The notes under the pieces are model-generated. The model saw only the letters and a program-made list of their open reading frames with translations. It was not told the DNA's origin and did not search any database. The position numbers and the translations under genes are program-made. 64,000 nucleotides of DNA from Bacteroidia bacterium. GTDB lineage: Bacteria > Bacteroidota > Bacteroidia > SpSt-205. Position 1 is the first letter of the stretch, and each line of letters opens with the position of its first letter. Of this stretch, positions 1 through 8,116 are shown piece by piece. Location of the stretch: assembly GCA_025059535.1 (NCBI GenBank), contig JANXCX010000005.1:111969-175968 (forward strand), in the 5' to 3' direction.

Positions 1-217
1 GGTCGGCCTCTTCATCGGTCAGCTCCTCAAACTCCTCTTCCCAGTCTAATCTAGGCACCTTGATAGTTACCCTCTTCTCCTCCCAGCTGGGATGGAGCGC
101 ATTCTCTGAGGTGATTTCGGGAGAGGCCTTAAGCTTGACGAGAATACAGCGAGTTCCCTGAGCAAAGAGCGCCAGTGAGGCCAGAAAAGCACCCCCTAGT
201 AATAACCGAGGACTCAT
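1..217 (-). CDS. Secreted protein, N-terminal part only (runs off the window start)
   Basis: Reverse-strand translation MSPRLLLGGAFLASLALFAQGTRCILVKLKASPEITSENALHPSWEEKRVTIKVPRLDWEEEFEELTDEEAD; signal peptide at N-terminus; TATATTTG box 5 nt upstream of ATG. Confidence 0.7.
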   Translation of the reverse strand, partial: MSPRLLLGGAFLASLALFAQGTRCILVKLKASPEITSENALHPSWEEKRVTIKVPRLDWEEEFEELTDEEAD

Positions 218-222
218 TATGG

Positions 223-230
223 CAAATATA
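223..230 (-). promoter_or_regulatory. Bacteroidota -7 box TATATTTG, 5 nt upstream of ATG at 217
   Basis: CAAATATA on + strand; matches TAnnTTTG. Confidence 0.65.
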
Positions 231-240
231 GCTTACATTC

Positions 241-561
241 TCAGAGAAGGCCCAGCTGAATACGGGCATTTTCACTCATACGGCTCATATCCCACGGGGG
301 ATCAAAGGTAACCTCTACTTCTACCTGCTTTATGCCGGGTACAGCGGCCACGACTTGGCGCACCTCATCTGGCAGATGCTGCGCAGCAGGGCAAAAGGCC
401 GAAGTAAGCGTCATCACTATCCGTGCCTCTCCAGAGGGCCCCACCTCTATGTGATAAATGAGGCCCAACTCATAGATATCTACTGGTATCTCTGGATCAT
501 ACACTGTCTTGAGGGCGCGGATAATCGCCTCTTGGAGCAGGGCGGGGTCCTGAGGCTGCAT
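241..561 (-). CDS. sufT: DUF59/MIP18-family Fe-S assembly protein (SufT-like)
   Basis: KTVYDPEIPVDIYELGLIYHIEV...MTLTSAFCPAAQHLPDEVRQVVAAVPGIKQVEVEVTFDPPWDMSRMSENAR typical of the family. Confidence 0.88.
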   Translation of the reverse strand: MQPQDPALLQEAIIRALKTVYDPEIPVDIYELGLIYHIEVGPSGEARIVMTLTSAFCPAAQHLPDEVRQVVAAVPGIKQVEVEVTFDPPWDMSRMSENARIQLGLL

Positions 562-564
562 GGC

Positions 565-1032
565 CTACTCGGTAGAGGCTATTTCGCCGGCGGGAGCATG
601 AAGGGCTGTATGGAGGGCATGCCAAGGAAGGGTAGCGCACTTGACTCGTACGGGAAAATTTCGGACAGCCGCAAAAGCCTGCAGGCGATCTTGCACTTCA
701 GGCGAAACCTGCGTCAAAGCGGGAGCTTCCTCTTGGGTGAGGAGTTCATGAAACGCTCGGAAAAGGGTCTCGGCCTCGCTTAAAGAGCGGCCTTTTACGA
801 CGCTCGTCATTACGGAAGCCGAAGCTTTGCAAATAGCACAGCTTTTCCCCTCAAACTTAATGTCCTCAATCTTAGCTCCCTCCACCCGCAGCGTAAGATG
901 GACTTGGTCGCCGCAGAGTGGATTGTACCCTTCTCCTGTATGGGTAGGTTGAGGAAGCCTGCCGTAATTGCGCGGGTAGCGACTGTGCTCTAAAATTAGC
1001 TCTGAATAGAGGCTTTCCACACCAAAAGACAT
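565..1032 (-). CDS. sufU: SufU-type Fe-S cluster scaffold protein
   Basis: YSELILEHSRYPRNYGRL...GYNPLCGDQVHLTLRVEG...GKSCAICKASASVMTSVVKGRS; start refined from 1050 to the ATG at 1032. Confidence 0.88.
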   Translation of the reverse strand: MSFGVESLYSELILEHSRYPRNYGRLPQPTHTGEGYNPLCGDQVHLTLRVEGAKIEDIKFEGKSCAICKASASVMTSVVKGRSLSEAETLFRAFHELLTQEEAPALTQVSPEVQDRLQAFAAVRNFPVRVKCATLPWHALHTALHAPAGEIASTE

Positions 1033-1052
1033 GCTGCTAAGATATAACATAA

Positions 1053-1060
1053 TACTTTTG
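1053..1060 (+). promoter_or_regulatory. -7 box TACTTTTG, 5 nt upstream of ATG at 1066
   Basis: Direct TAnnTTTG match; the ORF-track start at 1060 is a GTG inside this box. Confidence 0.65.
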
Positions 1061-1065
1061 TGAAG

Positions 1066-1635
1066 ATGCTAAGGCTTTTGGTGCAGGTGGTGCTATGGGG
1101 TGGGTGGGGGGGCCACACGAGTGTGAATGATCTCACTCCCAAGGAGGAGGTATGGCATAGGTTCTACGGTATAGGTCGGCTAGGTGTAAGCTTTTTGGGG
1201 TATAGGCGCCTTCAGCCGCAGTTTTTCTGGGAGGGAGGCGCTTTTATAAGTCAGGATCGCTTACAAGCGCGCTGGCGGCGCACACAGTGGAATAGTCTAG
1301 GGGTAGGGTTGCGTTGGCGTATTCTGCGCCGCGCTGTGTCTCCTCTTTTGGAGGGCCATATTTTCCGGTTTACGGCTACGGTTCGGACATTAGAGGGGAG
1401 GGTTCCTTTAGAAGGCCCCTCCAGCGTGGGAGTGATGGGCCTGGGCTGGGCCGCCGGCGTAAGCTGGCGCTGCTTAGAATGGGCTGAGCTAAGCTTGCTC
1501 TATCTCCGACGTCTCCCGGCTACCGATGGCTTAGAAAGTTATCCAGGCCCCGTGCGCGACCGCTTGGAAGGTTTCGTAGGCCACTTAGGCCTTTTCCTTC
1601 CGCAGCCCCGTCCCTCCGCCCAAAGCCGCTTCTAA
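1066..1635 (+). CDS. Hypothetical outer-membrane-like protein
   Basis: Hydrophobic N-terminus followed by alternating aromatic/charged pattern; ORF abuts sdaAB. Confidence 0.6.
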   Translation: MLRLLVQVVLWGGWGGHTSVNDLTPKEEVWHRFYGIGRLGVSFLGYRRLQPQFFWEGGAFISQDRLQARWRRTQWNSLGVGLRWRILRRAVSPLLEGHIFRFTATVRTLEGRVPLEGPSSVGVMGLGWAAGVSWRCLEWAELSLLYLRRLPATDGLESYPGPVRDRLEGFVGHLGLFLPQPRPSAQSRF

Positions 1636-2309
1636 TGCCTCAGGAGCCCAGCGGTGTCTTTGACATGCTAGGGCCTATAATGATAGGCCCTAGTAGCTCT
1701 CACACGGCCGGAGTAGTGCGAATCGCCCGCGTTCTGCATTTTCTCCTAGGGGGTATCCCTGACGAGGCCACTATCACCTTTTACAATTCCTTTGCTATGA
1801 CCTATAAGGGCCATGGGAGTGATCGGGCCGTTTTAGCCGGGCTTATGGGAATGGCGGTAGATGATGAACGCCTGCGCGACGCGCTCAGCCTAGCTGAGAC
1901 CCATGGCCTGAAATATACTTTTGAGGCGGCTATTAGTTCGGCTCGGCCTCACCCTAATACCCTGCGTATCCGGGCGCGGCGAGGTGCATTGACCCGTGAA
2001 ATAGAAGGTATTTCGCGCGGCGGCGGCCTAATTCTAATTACCGAGGTGGATGAACTGCATACAAATTTTACGGGGCAACTCCCCACTTTGGTTATCTGGG
2101 CGCGAGATGTGCGGGGGGCGGTAGCGTTTTTAGCGGCTATCTTGGCCTACGATAATGTGAATATTGCTACGCTTACCGTAAGCCGGCGCGCCCGCCAGGA
2201 CGTAGCGCTCCAAGTTTATGAGCTAGACGAGCCTTTGCGTCCAGCGAGTTTGGAGTATATCCGCAGTCTAGAGTGGGTTCAGGCTGCCCTTCTCCTTCCG
2301 CCCGTGTAG
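1635..2309 (+). CDS. sdaAB: L-serine ammonia-lyase, iron-sulfur-dependent, beta subunit
   Basis: DMLGPIMIGPSSSHTAGVVRIARVL and C-terminal ACT domain LPTLVIWARDVRGAVAFLAAILAYDNVNIATLTVSR. Confidence 0.88.
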   Translation: MPQEPSGVFDMLGPIMIGPSSSHTAGVVRIARVLHFLLGGIPDEATITFYNSFAMTYKGHGSDRAVLAGLMGMAVDDERLRDALSLAETHGLKYTFEAAISSARPHPNTLRIRARRGALTREIEGISRGGGLILITEVDELHTNFTGQLPTLVIWARDVRGAVAFLAAILAYDNVNIATLTVSRRARQDVALQVYELDEPLRPASLEYIRSLEWVQAALLLPPV

Positions 2310-2312
2310 CGA

Positions 2313-3527
2313 ATGCTGCGACTAGGACCTTTTACGCTGGTGGACCCTTTTAGCCCTTGGCATGGCGGCAGCGTGATATTAGAGTTTGGATCCGATGGAC
2401 TTCGTGATCTACAGCCCGTTACAGAGCCAGGCCTCGCCTATATCTCGGCGGGTTGGGTGGAATTGCTAAGCTGGACCAGCCAGCCAGCTATAGGCACGGC
2501 CGAGCCCTGGTGGGCTTGGGCGGAGCGGGTCCGCCGCGGCGGATTTACGCAGGTAGGGCTAAGCGGCTGGACAGGTTGGTATCAGCCAGAAGTGCTTGCG
2601 GAGGTGCGTTTAGCTACTCACTCTTTACCCGTACAGGTGCATTTATATGCGGCTTGGGCGGACGCCGAAGGGCACTTAGCGCCCTTGCAGAGCTTAGCCG
2701 AAGCAGGGGCAGACGGCTGGACCCTTCCACCGCTTCAGTCCTTCCCCTGGGATACCTTTCGGCGCGCTTTACCCTACCTGCGTTACCTTGGCAAGCCGCT
2801 CTTTGTGCTTCCCTTCTGGAAAGAGGCCGGCGGGGAAGTGGGAGTGCCTCTCTCTCCAACCCTTGCCCTAGCAGGGTGGGAAGGCATACCCGCCTATGCG
2901 GAAAGTATAGCCATATATGCATTAGGCCAGTTTAGGAAGGTGTATGGAGGGCCTCTCAGTGTGGGGCCTATTACCACTAGCGAGGGTTTAGCAGAGGCTC
3001 AGCGCCAGCAGCTACAGGCCTTTACCGCTGTGCCGTATATAGTCAAAGAGGATACAGCCGTAGCGACCTACGACCCGATCTGGAAGCTTCATCCCCCTTT
3101 GCGCACGGCAGCGGATAGGGAAATGCTGTGGCAAGCCCTTAGGAAAAAAGAACTGGCGGTAGTTGCCGCATGGGATTATGCCCCGCCAGCTGAGCAAAAA
3201 CTTCACCCCTGGGGTGAAGCCAGCGTAGGGTGTCCTACCCTTGAAGTAGCGGCCCCTCTATTGTGGAGCCAATTGGACCCAGCCCAGCCGCTTCTAGAAA
3301 GGCTTACTTCTCTGGTTTCTTGGCTAAGTTTGGCGCCACGCCGTTGGCTTGGTCTGCCCCTGGGGTGTTTTCAAAGTGGTTGTGCGCTGGACTTTACGGT
3401 CTTCCGCCTCCTTGAGGTTCCCCGACCTTTGCCTGCCCCTTGGCACACGCACCAGTCAGCCCTTGAGGTGCTTGGGATTATACGTTCGTTAGACGATGCC
3501 GATAGTCTGCGTAGCCGAATTCTTTGA
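2313..3527 (+). CDS. Dihydroorotase-like protein with degenerate metal site (pseudo-DHOase)
   Basis: AGWVELLSWTSQP...ERVRRGGFTQVGLSG aligns with PGWVDLHVHxREPG...ARGGFTTVxxMPN; VPYIVKEDTAVATYDPIWKLHPPLRTAADREMLWQALRKKELAVVAAWDYAPP aligns with the DHOase segment KVNPPLRxxxDRxALxxGLxDGTIDxIATDHAPH. Confidence 0.75.
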   Translation: MLRLGPFTLVDPFSPWHGGSVILEFGSDGLRDLQPVTEPGLAYISAGWVELLSWTSQPAIGTAEPWWAWAERVRRGGFTQVGLSGWTGWYQPEVLAEVRLATHSLPVQVHLYAAWADAEGHLAPLQSLAEAGADGWTLPPLQSFPWDTFRRALPYLRYLGKPLFVLPFWKEAGGEVGVPLSPTLALAGWEGIPAYAESIAIYALGQFRKVYGGPLSVGPITTSEGLAEAQRQQLQAFTAVPYIVKEDTAVATYDPIWKLHPPLRTAADREMLWQALRKKELAVVAAWDYAPPAEQKLHPWGEASVGCPTLEVAAPLLWSQLDPAQPLLERLTSLVSWLSLAPRRWLGLPLGCFQSGCALDFTVFRLLEVPRPLPAPWHTHQSALEVLGIIRSLDDADSLRSRIL

Positions 3528-4602
3528 CTAGCCGGTAGCCCTTGGCCTCTTTCACTAAGATGGCAGGGTGCGCCACGCCATTGAAAAGGGTGGTTTTGAC
3601 GAAGGTATAGTGGGCCATGTCGCAGAAAGTCAGCCGGTCCCCTACTTCAAGGGGCTGGGGGAAGCTGTAGGGGCCTATCCCATCGCCTGCTAGGCAGGTG
3701 ATTCCGCCCAGCCAGTAGGTAGGGTAGGCAGGGTCAGGCCCCGCAAGGGCCTCACGTATAACCGGCCTATACGGCATTTCTAGCGTATCTGGCATATGGG
3801 CGGTGAAGGATACATCCAGCATGGCCCAATGGCGGTCGTCGTTTCGGGTAAGGTCTAGGACTTCGCTTATCAGGTAGCCCGCCTCCCAGACGAAAGCCGC
3901 ACTGGGTTCAAGATAAATACGCTCTAGGTTAGGGAATTCACTCCGCAGCAGGGTGATAGCTTCGGCGAAGCGGCGGCGGTCGTAACCTGCGCGCGTGAGA
4001 AGGTGGCCCCCCCCTAGGTTTACCCAGCGTACTTTCTTGAGCCATTTGTGAAAGTGGTGGATAAGCGCTTCTACGAGGCGGAAGGTACTTTCGGCGTCGG
4101 CTTCACAGAGGGTATGGACATGGAGGCCTGTAAGGCGGGCGGGTAGCTCTAGGTCAGCATAGGCAGGTGATACACCCAAGCGGCTACCGGGCTGCCCTGG
4201 GTTGTAAAGGTCGGCCGCTGCGCTACCGTAGTGCGGATTGACGCGCAGGCCAAGGGCTATAGAGTCCGGCAAGTGAGGGGTCCACCGAAGCAGGGCTTCC
4301 AGCGAATTGAAGGTCCAAGTCTCCGCTAGCGGTATGAGCTTAGGCACATCTACGGGCCGATAGGCCGGGGCATAAAGATGCACCTTCTGTCGACCGTATT
4401 CATAGGCCAGCAGGGCTTCATTGAGCGAGCTAGCCGCTAAGCCTTCGGCTACCGCCAGAATATCCTCCATGACAGCAGGCAGCGCAAAACCCTTAAGCGC
4501 AAAAAGAAGCGTGAAGCCTACTTCCGCGCGCGCTGCCTCTAAAATCGCTAAATTGCGCCGTAGAGCCTCCCGATCTATTATGAAGGCGGGCGAAGGCAAC
4601 AT
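3478..4602 (-). CDS. nspC: Carboxynorspermidine decarboxylase
   Basis: PLP fold III decarboxylase motifs: SPAFIIDREALRRNL, FALKGF, SSLNEALLAYEYG, NPHYGSAAADLYNPGQPGSRLGV, HVHTLCEADAES, GGITCLAGDGIGPYSF. Confidence 0.88.
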   Translation of the reverse strand: MLPSPAFIIDREALRRNLAILEAARAEVGFTLLFALKGFALPAVMEDILAVAEGLAASSLNEALLAYEYGRQKVHLYAPAYRPVDVPKLIPLAETWTFNSLEALLRWTPHLPDSIALGLRVNPHYGSAAADLYNPGQPGSRLGVSPAYADLELPARLTGLHVHTLCEADAESTFRLVEALIHHFHKWLKKVRWVNLGGGHLLTRAGYDRRRFAEAITLLRSEFPNLERIYLEPSAAFVWEAGYLISEVLDLTRNDDRHWAMLDVSFTAHMPDTLEMPYRPVIREALAGPDPAYPTYWLGGITCLAGDGIGPYSFPQPLEVGDRLTFCDMAHYTFVKTTLFNGVAHPAILVKEAKGYRLVKEFGYADYRHRLTNV

Positions 4603-4617
4603 GTGCGCAAAAATGCA

Positions 4618-4625
4618 TAGCTTTG
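4618..4625 (+). promoter_or_regulatory. -7 box TAGCTTTG, 4 nt upstream of tatA ATG
   Basis: TAnnTTTG match. Confidence 0.65.
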
Positions 4626-4629
4626 ATAC

Positions 4630-4827
4630 ATGTTTGGACTCGGCTACGGGGAATGGATTTTAATTTTTGCCGTCCTCCTTCTTCTTTTCGGGGGCCGGAA
4701 ACTACCAGAGCTAGCGCGTGGGTTAGGGGCTAGCATTAGAGAGTTTCGGGAAGCCCTACGAGCCGAAAGTCGCAAGGAGCTACCTCTGCCCGAGAAATCG
4801 CACCCTAGGGAAAAAACGCTAGAATGA
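4630..4827 (+). CDS. tatA: Sec-independent protein translocase TatA/E
   Basis: MFGLGYGEWILIFAVLLLLFGGRKLPELARGLGASIREFREAL. Confidence 0.93.
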   Translation: MFGLGYGEWILIFAVLLLLFGGRKLPELARGLGASIREFREALRAESRKELPLPEKSHPREKTLE

Positions 4828-6260
4828 AGGCCCTCTCTTATCCGGCCCTAAGGCGAGCGGTTTTAGAGGGGGCTACGACCTTTCGGGCAGCGGTAGAGGA
4901 GTTTTTGGAGACCATTGAGCGCCGCAATCCCCAGCTTAATGCGCTTTTAGAGGTGTATGCGGAGGAAGCGCGGGAGGCTGCGACGCAGTGGGATGCGGCT
5001 CAGCGTCGTGGCGCCCCTTTACCCCCGCTAGCAGGGCTAGTGTATGTGCATAAGGATAACATCGCCTATGCTAACCATCGTCTCAGTGCGGCTTCGCGGA
5101 TTTTAGAAGGATTTGTAGCCCCCTACAGCGCCACGGCAGTGGAACGGCTCCAAGCGGCGGGCGCTATTTGCATCGGTCGGGCTAATTGCGATGAATTTGC
5201 CATGGGCTCCTCTAATGAAAACTCGGCTTATGGGCCGGTACAGCATCCTTTTTTAGAGGGCTATGTGCCGGGGGGCTCCTCGGGAGGCTCAGCGGCCGCC
5301 GTAGCGGCCGGCTTTTGCCATTTGGCTTTAGGGAGTGATACGGGGGGATCTATCCGCCAGCCAGCGGCCTTTTGCGGGCTCTACGGACTCAAACCCACCT
5401 ATGGGCGTATCTCCCGCTACGGCCTTATTGCCTATGCTTCTTCCTTTGACCAAATAGGACCCATAGCCCGTACCCTAGAAGAGCTCATTTTAGCCTATAC
5501 TCATATGGCGGGCTTTGACCCGCGCGACGCTACCTCAGCCCAGCGACCTGTAGAGCCTTATACCCCTTCTCCACCGCCGCGGCGATGGGGCTGGCTAACC
5601 GCAGCCGGCCTGTCTCCTCTCATAGAAGAAGCCCTTCAAAACCTGTACAAAACCCTCAGCGATGCAGGCTATGAAGTAGAGACCATAGATTTCCCCTATT
5701 GGGACTACTTAGTACCGACCTATTATATCCTCACGACAGCGGAGGCCTCGTCTAATTTGGCGCGGTATGACGGGGTTCGCTACGGTTATCGCGCCCAAAA
5801 TGCGGCCTCCTTGGCAGAACTGTATGCACGCTCTCGCAGCGAAGGTTTCGGCCGAGAAGTAAAACGCCGTATCCTTTTAGGTACGTTTGTGCTCTCTTCG
5901 GGCTACTACGAGGCTTATTACACCAAAGCCCAAAAGGTGCGCCGCCTCCTCTACAACTTTACGGAAGACCTTTTTAGCCGCTATGACGTCCTGCTTATTC
6001 CCACGAGCGCTACCCCGCCTTTTCGCCTGCAAGAGAAAACGACCGACCCTATCCAGATGTATCTCTCCGACCTTTTTACTGTGTATGCTAATCTTACGGG
6101 TCATCCGGCTTTACAGGTGCCTCTTAGTGGTACCCCCCTCCCCGTAGGTGTACAAATTTTGGGTCCGCTATTTGCCGAAAATCGCTTATTTGCGGCAGCT
6201 TATGCGCTGGGCGATTTGGGGGTTTGTCCTACCGCTTTTGTGGGGACAGGGGTGGCCTGA
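4824..6260 (+). CDS. gatA: Asp-tRNA(Asn)/Glu-tRNA(Gln) amidotransferase subunit A
   Basis: Amidase signature: VHKDNIAYANHRLSAASRILEGF, GGSSGGSAAAVAAGFCHLALGSDTGGSIRQPAAFCGLYGLKPTYGRISRYGLIAYASSFDQIGP. Confidence 0.96.
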   Translation: MKALSYPALRRAVLEGATTFRAAVEEFLETIERRNPQLNALLEVYAEEAREAATQWDAAQRRGAPLPPLAGLVYVHKDNIAYANHRLSAASRILEGFVAPYSATAVERLQAAGAICIGRANCDEFAMGSSNENSAYGPVQHPFLEGYVPGGSSGGSAAAVAAGFCHLALGSDTGGSIRQPAAFCGLYGLKPTYGRISRYGLIAYASSFDQIGPIARTLEELILAYTHMAGFDPRDATSAQRPVEPYTPSPPPRRWGWLTAAGLSPLIEEALQNLYKTLSDAGYEVETIDFPYWDYLVPTYYILTTAEASSNLARYDGVRYGYRAQNAASLAELYARSRSEGFGREVKRRILLGTFVLSSGYYEAYYTKAQKVRRLLYNFTEDLFSRYDVLLIPTSATPPFRLQEKTTDPIQMYLSDLFTVYANLTGHPALQVPLSGTPLPVGVQILGPLFAENRLFAAAYALGDLGVCPTAFVGTGVA

Positions 6261-7569
6261 AGGCCTTGTACGCTTAGATAGCCTGTTGCGCCACTACCTA
6301 GCCTGGGAGCGCGAAGGCGGCGACCAAGCTAACCTCCCCCCACCTACGCCTACTCCCCTCACCCCCGAGGAATACGAGGAGCGCCTTCAAGCCCTGCAAA
6401 CCACTATACCTTTGGAAGTCAATCCCGTAACGATACGCTTCATTGAGCTTTACCTCATAGAGCAGCCGGCCCTTACCGCGCGCCTCTTGGGATTAGCCGA
6501 TTACTACCTACCTACGATTGAATCCATTCTGCGAGCTTATGGGCTGCCGCCCGAATTCAAATACCTCCCAGTTATAGAAAGCGCGCTTGTGCCCGAAGCC
6601 CTCTCCCCCATGGCCGCCGCAGGGATATGGCAATTCATTCCTAGCACTGCGCGACGCTACGGCCTGCGCGTGGATAGGCTTGTGGATGAACGCTATGATC
6701 TAGTCAAATCCACCCATGCGGCCGCCCGTTACTTACGAGATAGCTATCAGATTCTGGGCGATTGGCTTCTAGTGATAGCCGCCTATAACTGTGGGGTAGG
6801 GCGGGTAGTGCGCGCCATAAAAATGGCCCGTGGCCGTAAGAACTACTGGGAGATAGCCCCCTTTCTTCCCCCTGAGACGCGCGGCTACGTGCCCGCCTTC
6901 GTAGCGGCCTGCTATGTTATGAATTATGCTTCGGCTCACGGCATCTATCCCGTCTATCCAGATATTCCGCGTGAGACGGACACGGTGTACTTTCCCTTAC
7001 GCACGCGTCTTTCGTTAGTAGCCCGATGGGCGCAAGTACCGCTAAGCTGGCTCCGCTTTCATAATCCCGCCTTACGCTCCGATATTATACCGGCGGGCTA
7101 TACCCTTCGGGTGCCTGCTGTGGCTGCGTATGAGGTTGCCCTAGTGCGCACTAAGCTTGTACAAGGCGAGCTTATGACTCAATCGGTTAGTCAGCCCCTC
7201 GTAAGACGGCAGGGCAGCTATGTCTGGCATGTGGTAAAGGCCGGGGAGAACCTCTACAACATTGCGCGCACCTATCGCATAAGTCCATATCAGCTCGTGC
7301 GCTGGAATCAGCTTTGGGGGTATCGGGTCAGTCCGGGGATGCGGCTGAAAATTTGGCTCCAGCCCGAACCTGACCCCGAAGTGTGGGAAGAGTGGAATGG
7401 GTATATGGAAGCTGCCTCAAGCTGGCCTCAAGGATATGTACTGCCTGTCCCCTGCATTATTCCACGCATAGCCTATCCAAAGCTGGAGATAGACTATAGC
7501 CGTATAACTGGGGCCCCTCTTCTACTGGTAGAGCCATTGCACGCCACCCCGAAGCGTAGGCGGCGCTAA
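6202..7569 (+). CDS. mltD: Lytic transglycosylase with LysM domain (MltD-like)
   Basis: SLT domain PPEFKYLPVIESALVPEALSPMAAAGIWQFIPSTARRYGLRVD...AAYNCGVGRV and LysM YVWHVVKAGENLYNIARTYRISPYQLVRWNQL; probable start MRWAIWGFVLPLLWGQGW (signal peptide). Confidence 0.9.
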   Translation: MRWAIWGFVLPLLWGQGWPEGLVRLDSLLRHYLAWEREGGDQANLPPPTPTPLTPEEYEERLQALQTTIPLEVNPVTIRFIELYLIEQPALTARLLGLADYYLPTIESILRAYGLPPEFKYLPVIESALVPEALSPMAAAGIWQFIPSTARRYGLRVDRLVDERYDLVKSTHAAARYLRDSYQILGDWLLVIAAYNCGVGRVVRAIKMARGRKNYWEIAPFLPPETRGYVPAFVAACYVMNYASAHGIYPVYPDIPRETDTVYFPLRTRLSLVARWAQVPLSWLRFHNPALRSDIIPAGYTLRVPAVAAYEVALVRTKLVQGELMTQSVSQPLVRRQGSYVWHVVKAGENLYNIARTYRISPYQLVRWNQLWGYRVSPGMRLKIWLQPEPDPEVWEEWNGYMEAASSWPQGYVLPVPCIIPRIAYPKLEIDYSRITGAPLLLVEPLHATPKRRRR

Positions 7570-8116
7570 GGAATTTTCGCCACTCCGCTAGGCCCCACCT
7601 TCGCTCGTGAAGTACGACAATATCGCCCGCTCTTAGCCTCAAAAGTAGGGTATCGGCCCAAGTAGTGTGATATAAATAGTCTGGCATTAGCCAGTCCCAT
7701 AATACAAGTCGCCACCCCTGCCACCTCTCCAATCCTGTAAGATGGCCGTAGGGCGGCCTATACAGAGGCGCAAGAGGGATGCCAGCATTGGTCCATAATA
7801 GTTTGGCCTGGTGTAGTTTGGCCTTGAGGCTGAAAGGATGCCGCCAAGGACTTATATGGCTGTCTCCATGGAGCCCTATGGTGTGGCCCTCGGCTAAAAG
7901 CCGCGCGGCTAAGGCAGGCGTATGACGCGCTTCGTACCTGCTCCAAAGCCAAAAAAAGGTAGCCTTGGCCTGGTAGAGGGCTAGAAGGTCCAAAATCTGC
8001 TCGGTAGTGCTTCCCTGCGGGCCGTCGTCTATAGTGAGATAAAACAAGCGACTCTGAGGTCTCGTAGGGACGTAGGCCCCAACTAGACGCTGGAAAAATC
8101 GGGGTAGGCGCCTCAA
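7457..8116 (-). CDS. Polysaccharide deacetylase family protein (NodB domain)
   Basis: LFYLTIDDGPQGSTTEQILDLLALYQAKATFFWLW...EGHTIGLHGDSHISPWRHP...YRPPYG. Confidence 0.88.
   Translation of the reverse strand: MRRLPRFFQRLVGAYVPTRPQSRLFYLTIDDGPQGSTTEQILDLLALYQAKATFFWLWSRYEARHTPALAARLLAEGHTIGLHGDSHISPWRHPFSLKAKLHQAKLLWTNAGIPLAPLYRPPYGHLTGLERWQGWRLVLWDWLMPDYLYHTTWADTLLLRLRAGDIVVLHERRWGLAEWRKFLSAAYASGWRAMALPVEEGPQLYGYSLSPALDRLCVE

Noticed and set aside
355-783. 142-aa ORF antisense to sufT/sufU
   Set aside because: Spans two conserved genes on the opposite strand; typical GC-driven shadow
2453-2935. 160-aa ORF on + strand inside the DHOase-like gene
   Set aside because: Shadow ORF in an alternative frame of a well supported gene; Arg/Ser/Gly-rich low-information translation
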